Shown piece by piece: positions 41,884 through 49,203 of a stretch of 49,902 nt of DNA. The DNA is from a virus, in the IMG/VR virus record IMGVR_UViG_3300020410_000018, positions 1 through 49,902 of that record, one strand, 5' to 3'. A program made the position numbers and the translations under genes. Under the pieces are notes generated by a model. The model made no database searches. It saw only the letters and a program-made list of their open reading frames with translations, and was not told where the DNA came from. How positions within the stretch are numbered: position 1 is the stretch's first letter; every line of letters starts with the position of its first letter.

Positions 41884-41919
41884 GCGGGGGTAGAAGATCC
41901 TAAGACCCGCTACCCCCGC
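41884..41919 (-). terminator. Strong hairpin between capsid and 188-aa genes
   Basis: GCGGGGGTAG (41884-41893) and CTACCCCCGC (41910-41919) form a perfect 10-bp GC-rich stem with a 16-base loop just after the capsid stop. The following sequence on the - strand is A/T-rich but lacks a long U-run, so it may be a partial terminator, a processing site or an mRNA 3' stabiliser. Confidence 0.6.
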
Positions 41920-41941
41920 TGTGATAACTAGTATCTAATGA

Positions 41942-43261
41942 TTAAACAATGGAAGCGGCTTCGTTTCTCTTGAAAACGATGGCGTAACCAAACTCTGTTT
42001 TAATCGGCTTAGATGCGGACCCTAGAATTCCACGGAAGAAACCAATAGTCCCGTCAGGGTTGGTTGCTTCACTGAGGATGTTAGTCCATTTGAACTCACC
42101 CTTGTAGTCAACGGGGTTGAATGTAACTCCGTTAGAACCACCAAATGGTGCTGGGATCTGAGATTCAAACACATCTGGGTGGATAACGTAAGCTACCTCA
42201 TACTCCGCAGTGTCATAAGCAGAATCAACAGTGGTAAGACCATTAGTGACTTTGTATGGCTCAACACGAGTAATAGCTCCAGCATCACCGTCAGTGTAAC
42301 GTGGTGCAAGGTCATCAATCAAGTGGTAGAAACCACGGAAAGACTTCTCAACACCAAGTGGAGCTATGAGGTCACCAACGCGAGCGTTGTTGTAACGCTG
42401 GTCATCTTTGATAGAATCACTCTCGGTTGTCAGGAAGTTTGAAGCTTCCGAAGAACAAACAAGACCAAACACTGGACGACCATTCTCACGACCGTAGGCA
42501 CCTTGTGTAGCACCCTTACGGATCATCTGGAAATAGATCTTATCCATAACTGCGTTGGAAATATTGTCCTTAACTTTAGTGGCACCACCACCATCAAGGT
42601 CTCCGTCTGCCGCACCCAATGCGTCAGTAGTCTGACCCTCGTTAGCAGTGAGGAATTCAGATGCTTGATCTTGACGGCAGATAACAGTGTTGTCAGCAAG
42701 CTTGTCGAACTCGTCGCGGTAACGCTCTTCCCATGTGTGCCGTGTGGCATCTGAAAGGGCATCAATCACAGCACGAAGCTGATCTTGGCGATGGGCGGCA
42801 TAACGCAAGTCATCAACATTGATACGAGGAGATTCGATAATCGAACGCTCGATGCTGTATTTCTTGAGTTGCTTACCAAAGTTGATGTAGTTGCGCTGTT
42901 CGCTCCCAAGACCATTTGGCCCTTGGACATCGTTCGCGGCATCATCAAGAGGTTGGTCGAGAACGGAAGTCCCGAATACATTACCACCACTGTCAGTAGT
43001 TCCTACTGAGTGCCAGTTTGCCCCCACTGCGTTGCCTGTGACATCATTAGTCGGAAGCGCACGGTCGTAAACAAGCGTGGTTAGTTGATAGCCCATCCCA
43101 TCGGGGAAAGCTGTTTTTTTAATGAGGTCAATCCAAGGTGAAGTGTGTGTAACGCGCCTGTGGACATCAGCCCCAATGCGGTTAGCCTCTTCAGCGAGGA
43201 TCGTGTTAATTGCGGCAGTGCTCCCCTGAAGGAAGTCGCCAGAAGCTGGATTTCTAGCCAT
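41942..43261 (-). CDS. Major capsid protein, 439 aa
   Basis: Sits between the scaffold and head genes and has the size and composition of a podoviral HK97-fold capsid protein: N-terminal arm (MARNPASGDFLQGSTAAINT), a helical segment (YAAHRQDQLRAVIDALSDAT, RHTWEERYRDEFDKLADNTV), and a C-terminal strand-rich region (YEVAYVIHPDVFESQI, FKWTNILSE, FGYAIVFKRNEAA). Assignment is from context and pattern. A long structured leader precedes it and a TATAAT hexamer ends 3 bases before the ATG. Confidence 0.85.
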   Translation of the reverse strand: MARNPASGDFLQGSTAAINTILAEEANRIGADVHRRVTHTSPWIDLIKKTAFPDGMGYQLTTLVYDRALPTNDVTGNAVGANWHSVGTTDSGGNVFGTSVLDQPLDDAANDVQGPNGLGSEQRNYINFGKQLKKYSIERSIIESPRINVDDLRYAAHRQDQLRAVIDALSDATRHTWEERYRDEFDKLADNTVICRQDQASEFLTANEGQTTDALGAADGDLDGGGATKVKDNISNAVMDKIYFQMIRKGATQGAYGRENGRPVFGLVCSSEASNFLTTESDSIKDDQRYNNARVGDLIAPLGVEKSFRGFYHLIDDLAPRYTDGDAGAITRVEPYKVTNGLTTVDSAYDTAEYEVAYVIHPDVFESQIPAPFGGSNGVTFNPVDYKGEFKWTNILSEATNPDGTIGFFRGILGSASKPIKTEFGYAIVFKRNEAASIV

Positions 43262-43264
43262 GAT

Positions 43265-43270
43265 ATTATA
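43265..43270 (-). promoter_or_regulatory. -10-like TATAAT next to the capsid ATG
   Basis: TATAAT on the - strand, 3 bases before the capsid start codon, with no recognisable -35 box at 16-18 bases (CACATA at 17). It may allow a leaderless capsid mRNA in addition to a long-leader transcript carrying the structured elements. Confidence 0.4.
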
Positions 43271-43331
43271 AGTGTGTTAAATGAATATATGTGTCGCCCT
43301 TTAACATAGGGGACACGTCTAAGTTTTAGTA

Positions 43332-43391
43332 GATCCGCTCCTAGAACTATTTAAAGGCTAGAGCAACCGAACGGCTCAAATGCGGCGGATC
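43332..43391 (-). ncRNA. Structured element B of the capsid leader
   Basis: A 60-base unit on the - strand closed by the perfect 7-bp stem GATCCGC/GCGGATC (43385-43391 with 43332-43338). Its loop holds the second copy of a 27-base conserved sequence (43342-43368) beginning GGTTGCTCTAGCC and ending AAATAGTTCTA. Same conserved loop, different stem sequence from element A. Confidence 0.55.
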
Positions 43392-43404
43392 ACAGTCCAC
43401 TCAG

Positions 43405-43453
43405 ATCAGCTACGAAATAGAACTATTTAAAGGCTAGAGCAACCTAAGCTGAT
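43405..43453 (-). ncRNA. Structured element A of the capsid leader
   Basis: A 49-base unit on the - strand closed by the perfect 7-bp stem ATCAGCT/AGCTGAT (43447-43453 with 43405-43411). Its loop contains the first copy of the identical 27-base sequence (43418-43444). The AAATA/TATTT pair at its 3' part can form a small inner hairpin in this copy only. Confidence 0.55.
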
Positions 43454-43479
43454 GTTATATAATCAGACTAAGTTAAATA

Positions 43480-43498
43480 TTGGCATTGTCAATACCAA
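43480..43498 (-). repeat. 9-bp inverted repeat after the scaffold stop
   Basis: TTGGCATTG and CAATACCAA around a single T, with one G-T mismatch, 2 bases from the scaffold stop codon. It could be an operator or a weak 3' hairpin of the scaffold mRNA. TTGACA lies inside it on the - strand, but no -10 box follows at 16-18 bases. Confidence 0.5.
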
Positions 43499-43500
43499 GT

Positions 43501-44712
43501 TTATGCATTAGCGAAGGCGGACTCTACCCGCTCTTCAAACGTCATATCATCACTTACACTACCAGAAGATGGGGCAGAACCTGACATTGTTGGCTCTGCG
43601 CCTTCATACTCAGCTAATCTGTCCGTCAATACTTCGTTTTCTTTGCGCATGCTCATATACTCCCTAATAACGGAGGGCAATATCTGGGCACTGACAGAAT
43701 TATATGTGTAGTCCACAGGATGAATCACAGAAGGATCTACTTCAGCCGCTTTCTCTTGGATAGCCTTCATGTCCAAACCGTCAATGGAACTCAGGAAGGG
43801 TAGCTTCTTTTGAACCCTAGACACCACGTTTTTAGCGGCAAGCTTGCGGTCATTCAGCTTTTCAGCCGCCGCTAATTCAATTTTACGCTCCTCTGCCAAC
43901 TTTGCCTCATTTAAAGCTTCCGAAGCATTATTAAACATATCTTCCCTACGTTTCAAAATAGGGTCTATATCTTCTAAAATCCGGTAAACTCTAGCTCTAT
44001 CTCGATCAGTAGCTTCTGACAGAATTTCTGAAATCAACTCGTCCTGCCTCTGTTGATCTTTTTCAGCTAAGGCATCTACTAAATCATCTGCGGAGACTTG
44101 ATACTTATCAGCTATCTCTTTAGTTTCATCTATTAGTTTGTCGAGCGGATCAGTGACCGCATCTTTATAAGCCTGTGTTGACTCCAGATCCGTCATCATC
44201 TTTTGACTCTCAAAATCAGCTAACTTCTCCTGAAGGGCTTCTATACTCTCATTGGAAGTATCCCCAGAAAATTCTTTTAACTTACTATCCGCTTCAGCAA
44301 CTTGTTGCCGCAAAGCTTCTAGTTCGTCATTACTAGACTTGAGTTCTTCCTTTAACTGTTTGAATCGAGAAGCGGCTTTCGGAGTCCAGTCATCTCCGAT
44401 TTCTTCGTCCAAAGCATCCGTTGGGTCAAAGGACTCCAAGTCCTCTTTAGACTCTGGTTCTTCTCCAGCATCATCCTCAGTTTTTTCCTCGGTGACCTTT
44501 TCATTTTTTTCTTTAGGCTCCTCTTGTGGTTCCTCTTGTGGTTCCTCTTGTGGTTCCTCTTGTGGTTCTGGATCTTGTGGTGCTTCCAGTTTTGAAAATG
44601 CCGCATCTAGTGCGGAACTAAAATCCATCTGCTCTTCAGGCAAACTTTCAATAGCGTTATCACTTTCGACTACTTCTACTTCGGGTTCTGCGGCGGCGGT
44701 TTCTTCACTCAT
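43501..44712 (-). CDS. Scaffold protein, 403 aa
   Basis: Very acidic, helical protein located between the portal region and the capsid gene, the classical scaffold position. The N-terminus is Glu/Pro-rich with a four-residue repeat PQEE encoded by a 12-base repeat at about 44519-44570. The middle has long coiled coils (RFKQLKEELKSSNDELEALR, QQVAEADSKLKEF), and the C-terminus (SDDMTFEERVESAFANA) is a short helix of the kind that contacts the capsid protein. No protease motif seen. Confidence 0.75.
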   Translation of the reverse strand: MSEETAAAEPEVEVVESDNAIESLPEEQMDFSSALDAAFSKLEAPQDPEPQEEPQEEPQEEPQEEPKEKNEKVTEEKTEDDAGEEPESKEDLESFDPTDALDEEIGDDWTPKAASRFKQLKEELKSSNDELEALRQQVAEADSKLKEFSGDTSNESIEALQEKLADFESQKMMTDLESTQAYKDAVTDPLDKLIDETKEIADKYQVSADDLVDALAEKDQQRQDELISEILSEATDRDRARVYRILEDIDPILKRREDMFNNASEALNEAKLAEERKIELAAAEKLNDRKLAAKNVVSRVQKKLPFLSSIDGLDMKAIQEKAAEVDPSVIHPVDYTYNSVSAQILPSVIREYMSMRKENEVLTDRLAEYEGAEPTMSGSAPSSGSVSDDMTFEERVESAFANA

Positions 44713-44713
44713 T

Positions 44714-45010
44714 TTAATCTATATGTGTCCACTCGGTAAGAGTTGTTGTATTACTTCTTGTATCTTCAGGCAATTTTGTCAACTTTTCAAGATCATTAAA
44801 AGCATCTCGGTAACCTGCATACCACGCTAACCTCCTACTGTCAGCTTCAGAATTCTGCAAAGACGAAAATGTAGGCCCCGCTATTTCCTTTAAAATAGCA
44901 ACAGCTTGTTGGAAACTAGGGTTTTTGAGTATGGCGCGAAGTTCTTCTATGGATTTTATATCCTTGAACCATCGCGCCACCGGCAAGGGTGGAGTCGGAT
45001 GTTTTGGCAT
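44714..45010 (-). CDS. Hypothetical head-region protein, 98 aa
   Basis: Small helical protein between portal and scaffold (PLPVARWFKDIKSIEELRAI, NPSFQQAVAILKEIAGPTF, DSRRLAWYAGYRDAFNDLEK). The A-x-x-AG-YR-x-AFNDLE pattern resembles small proteins found at this position in other podoviral head operons. Role unknown. Confidence 0.55.
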   Translation of the reverse strand: MPKHPTPPLPVARWFKDIKSIEELRAILKNPSFQQAVAILKEIAGPTFSSLQNSEADSRRLAWYAGYRDAFNDLEKLTKLPEDTRSNTTTLTEWTHID

Positions 45011-45013
45011 TAT

Positions 45014-47275
45014 TTAAGAGTTCTCACGGAACTCTAGCGCGGCTTTCGCGTCTCGTATAGCCATTTCTTGTTCATGTTTTTTCTGCTTAATAGCCATGTC
45101 CAATTCGGCTTTCTCCTGCGCAATCTGCATCTTTACCTGATGTTCTTGCATCTTCGCACCTTGTTGATCCACTGATTGCTGTTCTTGCGCCATCATTTGC
45201 TCCTCCGCCTGTGCCGCCATTTCACCCTCCTGTTGTTGCGCTTTAGCCTGATCCCTTTGTATTTTTTGTATGGCTTTCAGGGTGTTGTTTATAGCTTCTT
45301 CGGCATACTGGAGAACCTGTCTGGTCTGCCCAACCAACCCTTCAAGGGCAGGATCTCCAGCGGCAAATTGAGCCGTCTCACTTATGTGCTGATACATAGC
45401 CTGAAGCATAGGTAATACCTGCTGGGGGTCTGCCTCCCCAGTGTTTAAAGCTTCAATCAACTGATTCAACAATGGGACGTGCACTTCTAAGTGTGTCCCA
45501 TGTAACTCGTTAGCAATAACAGGAACTGCCTGACCCGCTTGCAACTGTTGGTTCTCGAAGAACGCAATCTTAACATCCACAGATGGACGCTTCTCCACAT
45601 CAGCAGGAACATAACGATCAGCTAAGTCATGACCAACACGAGTAGATACAATGTCCCTAGTCAAGTTGCGGCGACCCACATCGTCAAACTGACCACTGAT
45701 TCCCTGTAGCTCTTTAAGAGCCATCATCCGGTTCGCGTAGGAACCATTGCCTATCGAACGAACTGCCTTTGTCCTGTTAACATCAAGCGTGTTAATGAAG
45801 TTAGCAGGGACTCCACGCTTCGCGCACCTATCATAAAAGTCTTTTACGGCGGCATCTTGCTTTTTGGTAGTAACTACCCGACGAACCACCTCGCGTAACA
45901 ATCTAGTCCATGAAGCGTAGAAAAGGTTAAGGGATGCACCAGACAATCTGGTCGTGACATCCATGTCAGAAGCAACCTGCATCTGATTCCGGTAAGGTGA
46001 ACCCTGAGTAGGTCCGTATGTGCTTACTGTATCAGTGTTCAACTGAAGTTGCTGTGTCAAATCTTGTAGGGCAGGTTGAACGGCAGTGCCCAGATTAGGA
46101 ATAGCTTTTTCCACAATCTTCACATTCGGACTCATAACTGCGTATGCTCCGTAATATGTAAACTGTAACTCATCCAAAGACCGTTGGTTCTCCGGCTGGA
46201 TCATCACAGCAGAAGCAAGCATAGCCCCGTCAATCTGCTGACAGCGTAGCCTGTTACTCGTCTGTATGTGCGAAAAGATCCGCTGACCTAATCCACGGAC
46301 AGAATGATACGTCCCATTAGATCCAACGCCATAAGTGAACATCACATAAGCCTGTTCTGCGTTTTGATACCTAGAAAGTTTCTTGTATAAGAAATCTTTC
46401 GGGTTATTCTCAGCCGCCATGTAATGGCTAACAGATCCGTCCATCTCCTTGACCCAAAAATGAAGAACAGAAACCGTGGGGTTCTGGATACCTGTGTAGA
46501 TATCGTTGTTCTTCATCTCCTGCTGAAGAACTTCATAGTTGTCGAATGACGAAGAGGTTCCCCTGCCTTTAGTGCTCGCGTTCTTAGCAATGACCCGCTT
46601 CACTTCCTCTACGTCCCATCCCACTTTTTTAGCGGCATCTTCGTTCTTGATGAACCCATATAGCTCATGCAACAAGTACTCCCGTCTACCAACAGCGATG
46701 TCGATACAGGATTCAGATGCAGGGGTCTGGCGGGGGATCAGTATATCGGTGAAACCACCAACTCTAAATTTCCAATCGTCGGGGGTGTCGAAGTAAGCAA
46801 TGGAAACACCATGCTTAATGAAGGTCGTGCAGAGTCTCAAGTAGGCACTATGAAATTCAGGCCAACTTCGGATCAAATGAGTTAATTCATCTGCTACGAT
46901 TTCTTCTTGTGGGGCTATCTCGCTTTTTTCTCCAGCCGTGCCTTTTACTTCTACAAGACACTCTAAGCTAGAGTAAAGATCAACGTATGCGGAAAGAGCG
47001 ATGTCCAACAACCGTTGGGCTTCTCCGAAATTAAGGTTTGTTTTTAGGGGTTGCCCACTGGTTGCCAAGCTTCCCTGATTATACGGGGCGGAGCCGTCAA
47101 ACATCGCATCCACTCGCGCTCGGTTAACTGACGACTTCTCATCGGCTTTAGACAAAGTCTGAAAAATAGATATAGCACTTTTAACATTCTTTAAGCGAGT
47201 ATCTACGGGTTTCCCCTTCTCGTTCAGAGAGTCTAATTCTAAACCGTCTATTTCTAAAGGGTGGTCGGCATCCAT
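45014..47275 (-). CDS. Portal protein (head-tail connector), 753 aa
   Basis: Large podovirus-type portal: first of the head genes, followed by scaffold and capsid. The body has portal-like segments (GSNGTYHSVRGLGQRIFSHI, YFDTPDDWKFRVGGF, DPQQVLPMLQAMYQ). The C-terminal 120 residues form a Gln-rich coiled coil (QRDQAKAQQQEGEMAAQAEE and onward), fitting a portal barrel that extends into the head. It forms the dodecameric DNA channel. Promoter-like boxes lie upstream. Confidence 0.85.
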   Translation of the reverse strand: MDADHPLEIDGLELDSLNEKGKPVDTRLKNVKSAISIFQTLSKADEKSSVNRARVDAMFDGSAPYNQGSLATSGQPLKTNLNFGEAQRLLDIALSAYVDLYSSLECLVEVKGTAGEKSEIAPQEEIVADELTHLIRSWPEFHSAYLRLCTTFIKHGVSIAYFDTPDDWKFRVGGFTDILIPRQTPASESCIDIAVGRREYLLHELYGFIKNEDAAKKVGWDVEEVKRVIAKNASTKGRGTSSSFDNYEVLQQEMKNNDIYTGIQNPTVSVLHFWVKEMDGSVSHYMAAENNPKDFLYKKLSRYQNAEQAYVMFTYGVGSNGTYHSVRGLGQRIFSHIQTSNRLRCQQIDGAMLASAVMIQPENQRSLDELQFTYYGAYAVMSPNVKIVEKAIPNLGTAVQPALQDLTQQLQLNTDTVSTYGPTQGSPYRNQMQVASDMDVTTRLSGASLNLFYASWTRLLREVVRRVVTTKKQDAAVKDFYDRCAKRGVPANFINTLDVNRTKAVRSIGNGSYANRMMALKELQGISGQFDDVGRRNLTRDIVSTRVGHDLADRYVPADVEKRPSVDVKIAFFENQQLQAGQAVPVIANELHGTHLEVHVPLLNQLIEALNTGEADPQQVLPMLQAMYQHISETAQFAAGDPALEGLVGQTRQVLQYAEEAINNTLKAIQKIQRDQAKAQQQEGEMAAQAEEQMMAQEQQSVDQQGAKMQEHQVKMQIAQEKAELDMAIKQKKHEQEMAIRDAKAALEFRENS

Positions 47276-47284
47276 TATCGAATA

Positions 47285-47352
47285 ACTCTACTTTGTTAAT
47301 CAAGCATAGTCAATGGTTTAGAAGTTGACATGAAGGTCGGACTCTGTACGCT
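47285..47352. promoter_or_regulatory. Divergent promoters for portal and lipoprotein genes
   Basis: - strand: TTGACT (47308-47313), 17 bases, TAGAGT (47285-47290), 9 bases to the portal ATG. + strand: TTGACA (47325-47330), 16 bases, TACGCT (47347-47352), 8 bases to the lipoprotein ATG. The -35 boxes are good and the -10 boxes weak. Confidence 0.5.
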
Positions 47353-47360
47353 TGTGGATT

Positions 47361-47564
47361 ATGAAACGTAGCGTTGTAATGCTGGTAGCGGCATCCTGTA
47401 TCGTGTTTGGTGTATCATGTAGCTCGACCGACTTGTCGGGTAGCTTGCCCATACCGTTCACGAACCCAGCATCAAATATTAAAGCCAACGTAGAAGTTAG
47501 GCCGATGCCACCAAAGGTCTGTATTGGACTGGATGTAATTCCACGCCCAGAACCAAACAAATAG
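47361..47564 (+). CDS. Small lipoprotein, 67 aa, Pro-rich mature part
   Basis: Signal peptide MKRSVVMLVAASCIVFGVSC with a lipobox cysteine at residue 20, then SSTDLSGSLPIPFTNPASN and a proline-containing C-terminus (VRPMPPKVCIGLDVIPRPEP). Short proline-rich lipoproteins in phages are usually outer-membrane spanins or exclusion proteins. It stands alone on the + strand between portal and the NUMOD4-like gene. An upstream start at 47352 would prefix three residues. Confidence 0.6.
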   Translation: MKRSVVMLVAASCIVFGVSCSSTDLSGSLPIPFTNPASNIKANVEVRPMPPKVCIGLDVIPRPEPNK

Positions 47565-47566
47565 AC

Positions 47567-48055
47567 TTAGCACTCGTAAGTGCTTTCATCACCCCAGAGT
47601 TGTTCGGTTAGCTTGTCTACTCGAACTTCTCTGGGCTTCCCCCCTTTGGGCGAATTCAGTTTAACATAGGTTCGCCCCTGCTTCCCATACTCACTGAGCA
47701 TAAAAACCTCACCGGCACGGGGACCGGTCTTTCGCGGGACTATCCTATATACTGCACCATAATGTGACACGGCATAATCTGGATATTCAGGACACACCCG
47801 CGCACCGTCTTGCTCCAACACCCACTTCTTTGTAAGCGGCTTGTAGAGATGCTTATCCATATGGGCGTGACAGAACCGGAACTGGTTTCCGTCTTGGTCA
47901 TAAATAATCGTGTATGTGCTATACCCGTTCCACTGCTGTTTGAGTAGGCGACCGGTTTTTAGATTAAACACAAAACCGTTCTTAGACATAACGTAGTGGT
48001 CTGCCGCACGAGGTATAGGGCGGAAACCTTTGGGAATTGGAATATGTTCAGACAT
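47567..48055 (-). CDS. NUMOD4-like DNA-binding protein without HNH domain, 162 aa
   Basis: Two successive NUMOD4-like units: ADHYVMSKNGFVFNLKTGRL with LKQQWNGYSTYTIIYDQDGN, and YPDYAVSHYGAVYRIVPRKT with GRTYVKLNSPKGGKPREVRV. These motifs are found in phage homing endonucleases that target DNA. The HNH catalytic residues are missing, though FCHAHMDKHLY between the units has histidines. It could be a degenerate homing enzyme or a repurposed regulator. A 21-bp dyad overlaps its promoter. Confidence 0.6.
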   Translation of the reverse strand: MSEHIPIPKGFRPIPRAADHYVMSKNGFVFNLKTGRLLKQQWNGYSTYTIIYDQDGNQFRFCHAHMDKHLYKPLTKKWVLEQDGARVCPEYPDYAVSHYGAVYRIVPRKTGPRAGEVFMLSEYGKQGRTYVKLNSPKGGKPREVRVDKLTEQLWGDESTYEC

Positions 48056-48067
48056 AAAGTTTACCAG

Positions 48068-48100
48068 ATATTAGCATAGCTAATTGTAAGTTACAACTAG
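48068..48100 (-). promoter_or_regulatory. Promoter with 21-bp dyad, upstream of the NUMOD4-like gene
   Basis: On the - strand TTGTAA (48091-48096), 17 bases, TAATAT (48068-48073), 12 bases to the ATG. The -35 box lies inside the dyad CTAATTGTAA-G-TTACAACTAG (48080-48100), whose twin is at 49204-49224. Confidence 0.6.
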
Positions 48101-48237
48101 CTATTTGAATATTGATTAGATAAATTTATGGAATTCCGCAAAACAAGCAACAATGCGGCTAATATGTATAACCAGAAAATGCTGACAACCATGCTCGTTA
48201 TAAGCATCGCTTCAACCCATACAGGTCGGGGGTTCAT
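48097..48237 (-). CDS. Small membrane protein, 46 aa
   Basis: From ATG 48237 (overlapping the upstream stop as ATGA): a short N-terminus (MNPRPVWVEAML), a transmembrane helix (ITSMVVSIFWLYILAALLLV) and a polar tail (LRNSINLSNQYSNS). Function unknown. Its last codons overlap the 48080-48100 dyad. Confidence 0.5.
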   Translation of the reverse strand: MNPRPVWVEAMLITSMVVSIFWLYILAALLLVLRNSINLSNQYSNS

Positions 48238-48323
48238 CTTAGAATGCCTATCAAAATCAAAATAATTAAGATAATGACCATTACCCAAAAAGGTGGGTTG
48301 TCGTCTTGAGGTAACTTAAACAC
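48234..48323 (-). CDS. Tiny membrane peptide, 29 aa
   Basis: Starts at GTG 48323: KLPQDDNPPFWV followed by the hydrophobic helix MVIILIILILIGIL, stop overlapping the next ATG. A 15-codon version could start at the internal ATG. The charged PQDDNPPFW ahead of a membrane helix looks like a real peptide, but the start is uncertain. Confidence 0.4.
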   Translation of the reverse strand: MFKLPQDDNPPFWVMVIILIILILIGILR

Positions 48324-48364
48324 CCCACCGATCCGCTTTAATACCCAATAACCACTTATAAGTG

Positions 48365-48655
48365 TTAAGTCGCTTTAAGGAAAGCGGCTCTTTCAGCTTT
48401 AGTGTAGGAAGCACGTTGCTTACCTTTAGTAGTCGCATCTCTTTTCTTTTTGTTACCTGCCGCCTTTTGAGCAGATGTTAAAGACTCACGAGCGGCTTTT
48501 GGTAGATAACGCTCCCCTGTCTCTGAAGACTTTTTACCAGAAGAGGTTCCCCAGTCTTCCTTCGTCCACTTATCAAGGGACTTCTGTGAAGCTTTTTTGC
48601 GCTCCCTCTTCTGTTTAACTTTACGGAGGAGTCTTTCTGTCAAAGTCCTAGCCAT
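48365..48655 (-). CDS. Small basic protein, DUF5872-like, 96 aa
   Basis: Very Lys/Arg-rich. The segment DKWTKEDWGTSSGKKS followed by ETGERYLPKAARESLTSAQK is the hallmark of a family (DUF5872-like) in aquatic phages and some large viruses. High positive charge suggests nucleic acid binding. Last gene of a three-gene basic cassette with overlapping ends. Confidence 0.7.
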   Translation of the reverse strand: MARTLTERLLRKVKQKRERKKASQKSLDKWTKEDWGTSSGKKSSETGERYLPKAARESLTSAQKAAGNKKKRDATTKGKQRASYTKAERAAFLKAT

Positions 48656-48837
48656 TACTTATAACCTCCTCCAGCTTTCTTATACTCACGAGCTAACAAC
48701 TGGGCTTTGCGAGCGGACCATTGCCCAGCCTTACCACCTTTAGTCCCCGCCAGTATTCGCTCAAACAAACGCTTACGCATCGACGGTTGTGTGTAGTTAC
48801 CGGCTTCGTTGACTCTAGATTTTTTCTTCATTACCAT
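48655..48837 (-). CDS. Small basic phage protein, 60 aa
   Basis: Contains KKKSRVNEAGNYTQPSMRKR, RLFERILAGTKGGKAGQWSA and RKAQLLAREYKKAGGGYK, a sequence type I recognise as widespread among marine phages, always short and strongly basic. Probably nucleic-acid-binding. ATG 48837 or 48831; it overlaps both neighbours. Confidence 0.7.
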   Translation of the reverse strand: MVMKKKSRVNEAGNYTQPSMRKRLFERILAGTKGGKAGQWSARKAQLLAREYKKAGGGYK

Positions 48838-49127
48838 TTAACCTTATCAGCCCAATAAGCGGCGGACATCTTACCTTTGGCGATGTTCTTTCTATGCCGC
48901 GCTTTAAAAGACTTACGTTTGTTGCGCATACGCTCGGACTCGCCCTTCTTTGGTTTACCCGCAGTTTTTGCACCCTGTTCCCCGAAGCGTATGGTTTTCA
49001 CCTTGTTACCCTCTTTAGCGACAACTATATGGCTTTTGGTCGGGTGGTTCGGTGTCCGTTTAGGTTTGTTGAAACCGGACACACCGGCTCGGAGCAAACG
49101 GTTACGTAGAGCCTTGGTTGAGGACAT
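48831..49127 (-). CDS. Basic conserved phage protein, 98 aa, leaderless start
   Basis: Shows RNRLLRAGVSGFNKPKRTPN, HPTKSHIVVAKEGNKVKTIR, FGEQGAKTAGKPKKGE and KARHRKNIAKGKMSAAYWAD, a highly conserved pattern in marine phages. A structured small basic protein, likely binding DNA or RNA, function unproven. First of the basic cassette and preceded by a strong promoter 5 bases from the ATG. Confidence 0.75.
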   Translation of the reverse strand: MSSTKALRNRLLRAGVSGFNKPKRTPNHPTKSHIVVAKEGNKVKTIRFGEQGAKTAGKPKKGESERMRNKRKSFKARHRKNIAKGKMSAAYWADKVKW

Positions 49128-49132
49128 ATTGT

Positions 49133-49160
49133 ATTATACGCCCAACAAAGGAGTAGTCAA
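49133..49160 (-). promoter_or_regulatory. Promoter of the basic-protein cassette
   Basis: On the - strand TTGACT (49155-49160), 16 bases, TATAAT (49133-49138), 5 bases to the ATG at 49127. No Shine-Dalgarno site fits, so the mRNA should be leaderless. Confidence 0.8.
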
Positions 49161-49203
49161 TCTAGCGGGGATGAGGCAAAAAGTTTATCCAGATCATATA
49201 TAA

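Noticed and set aside
43405-43453. Hammerhead ribozyme from GAAA and CTGATG on the + strand
   Set aside because: The CTGAT bases are part of the closing stem and the core reads CTGATGT, so the catalytic core cannot form.
43480-43498. Strong terminator after the scaffold gene
   Set aside because: The dyad has a one-base centre and no T-run, so it was listed only as an inverted repeat.
47318-47560. 80-aa reading frame on the - strand
   Set aside because: It mirrors the + strand lipoprotein, whose signal peptide and lipobox are far more convincing.
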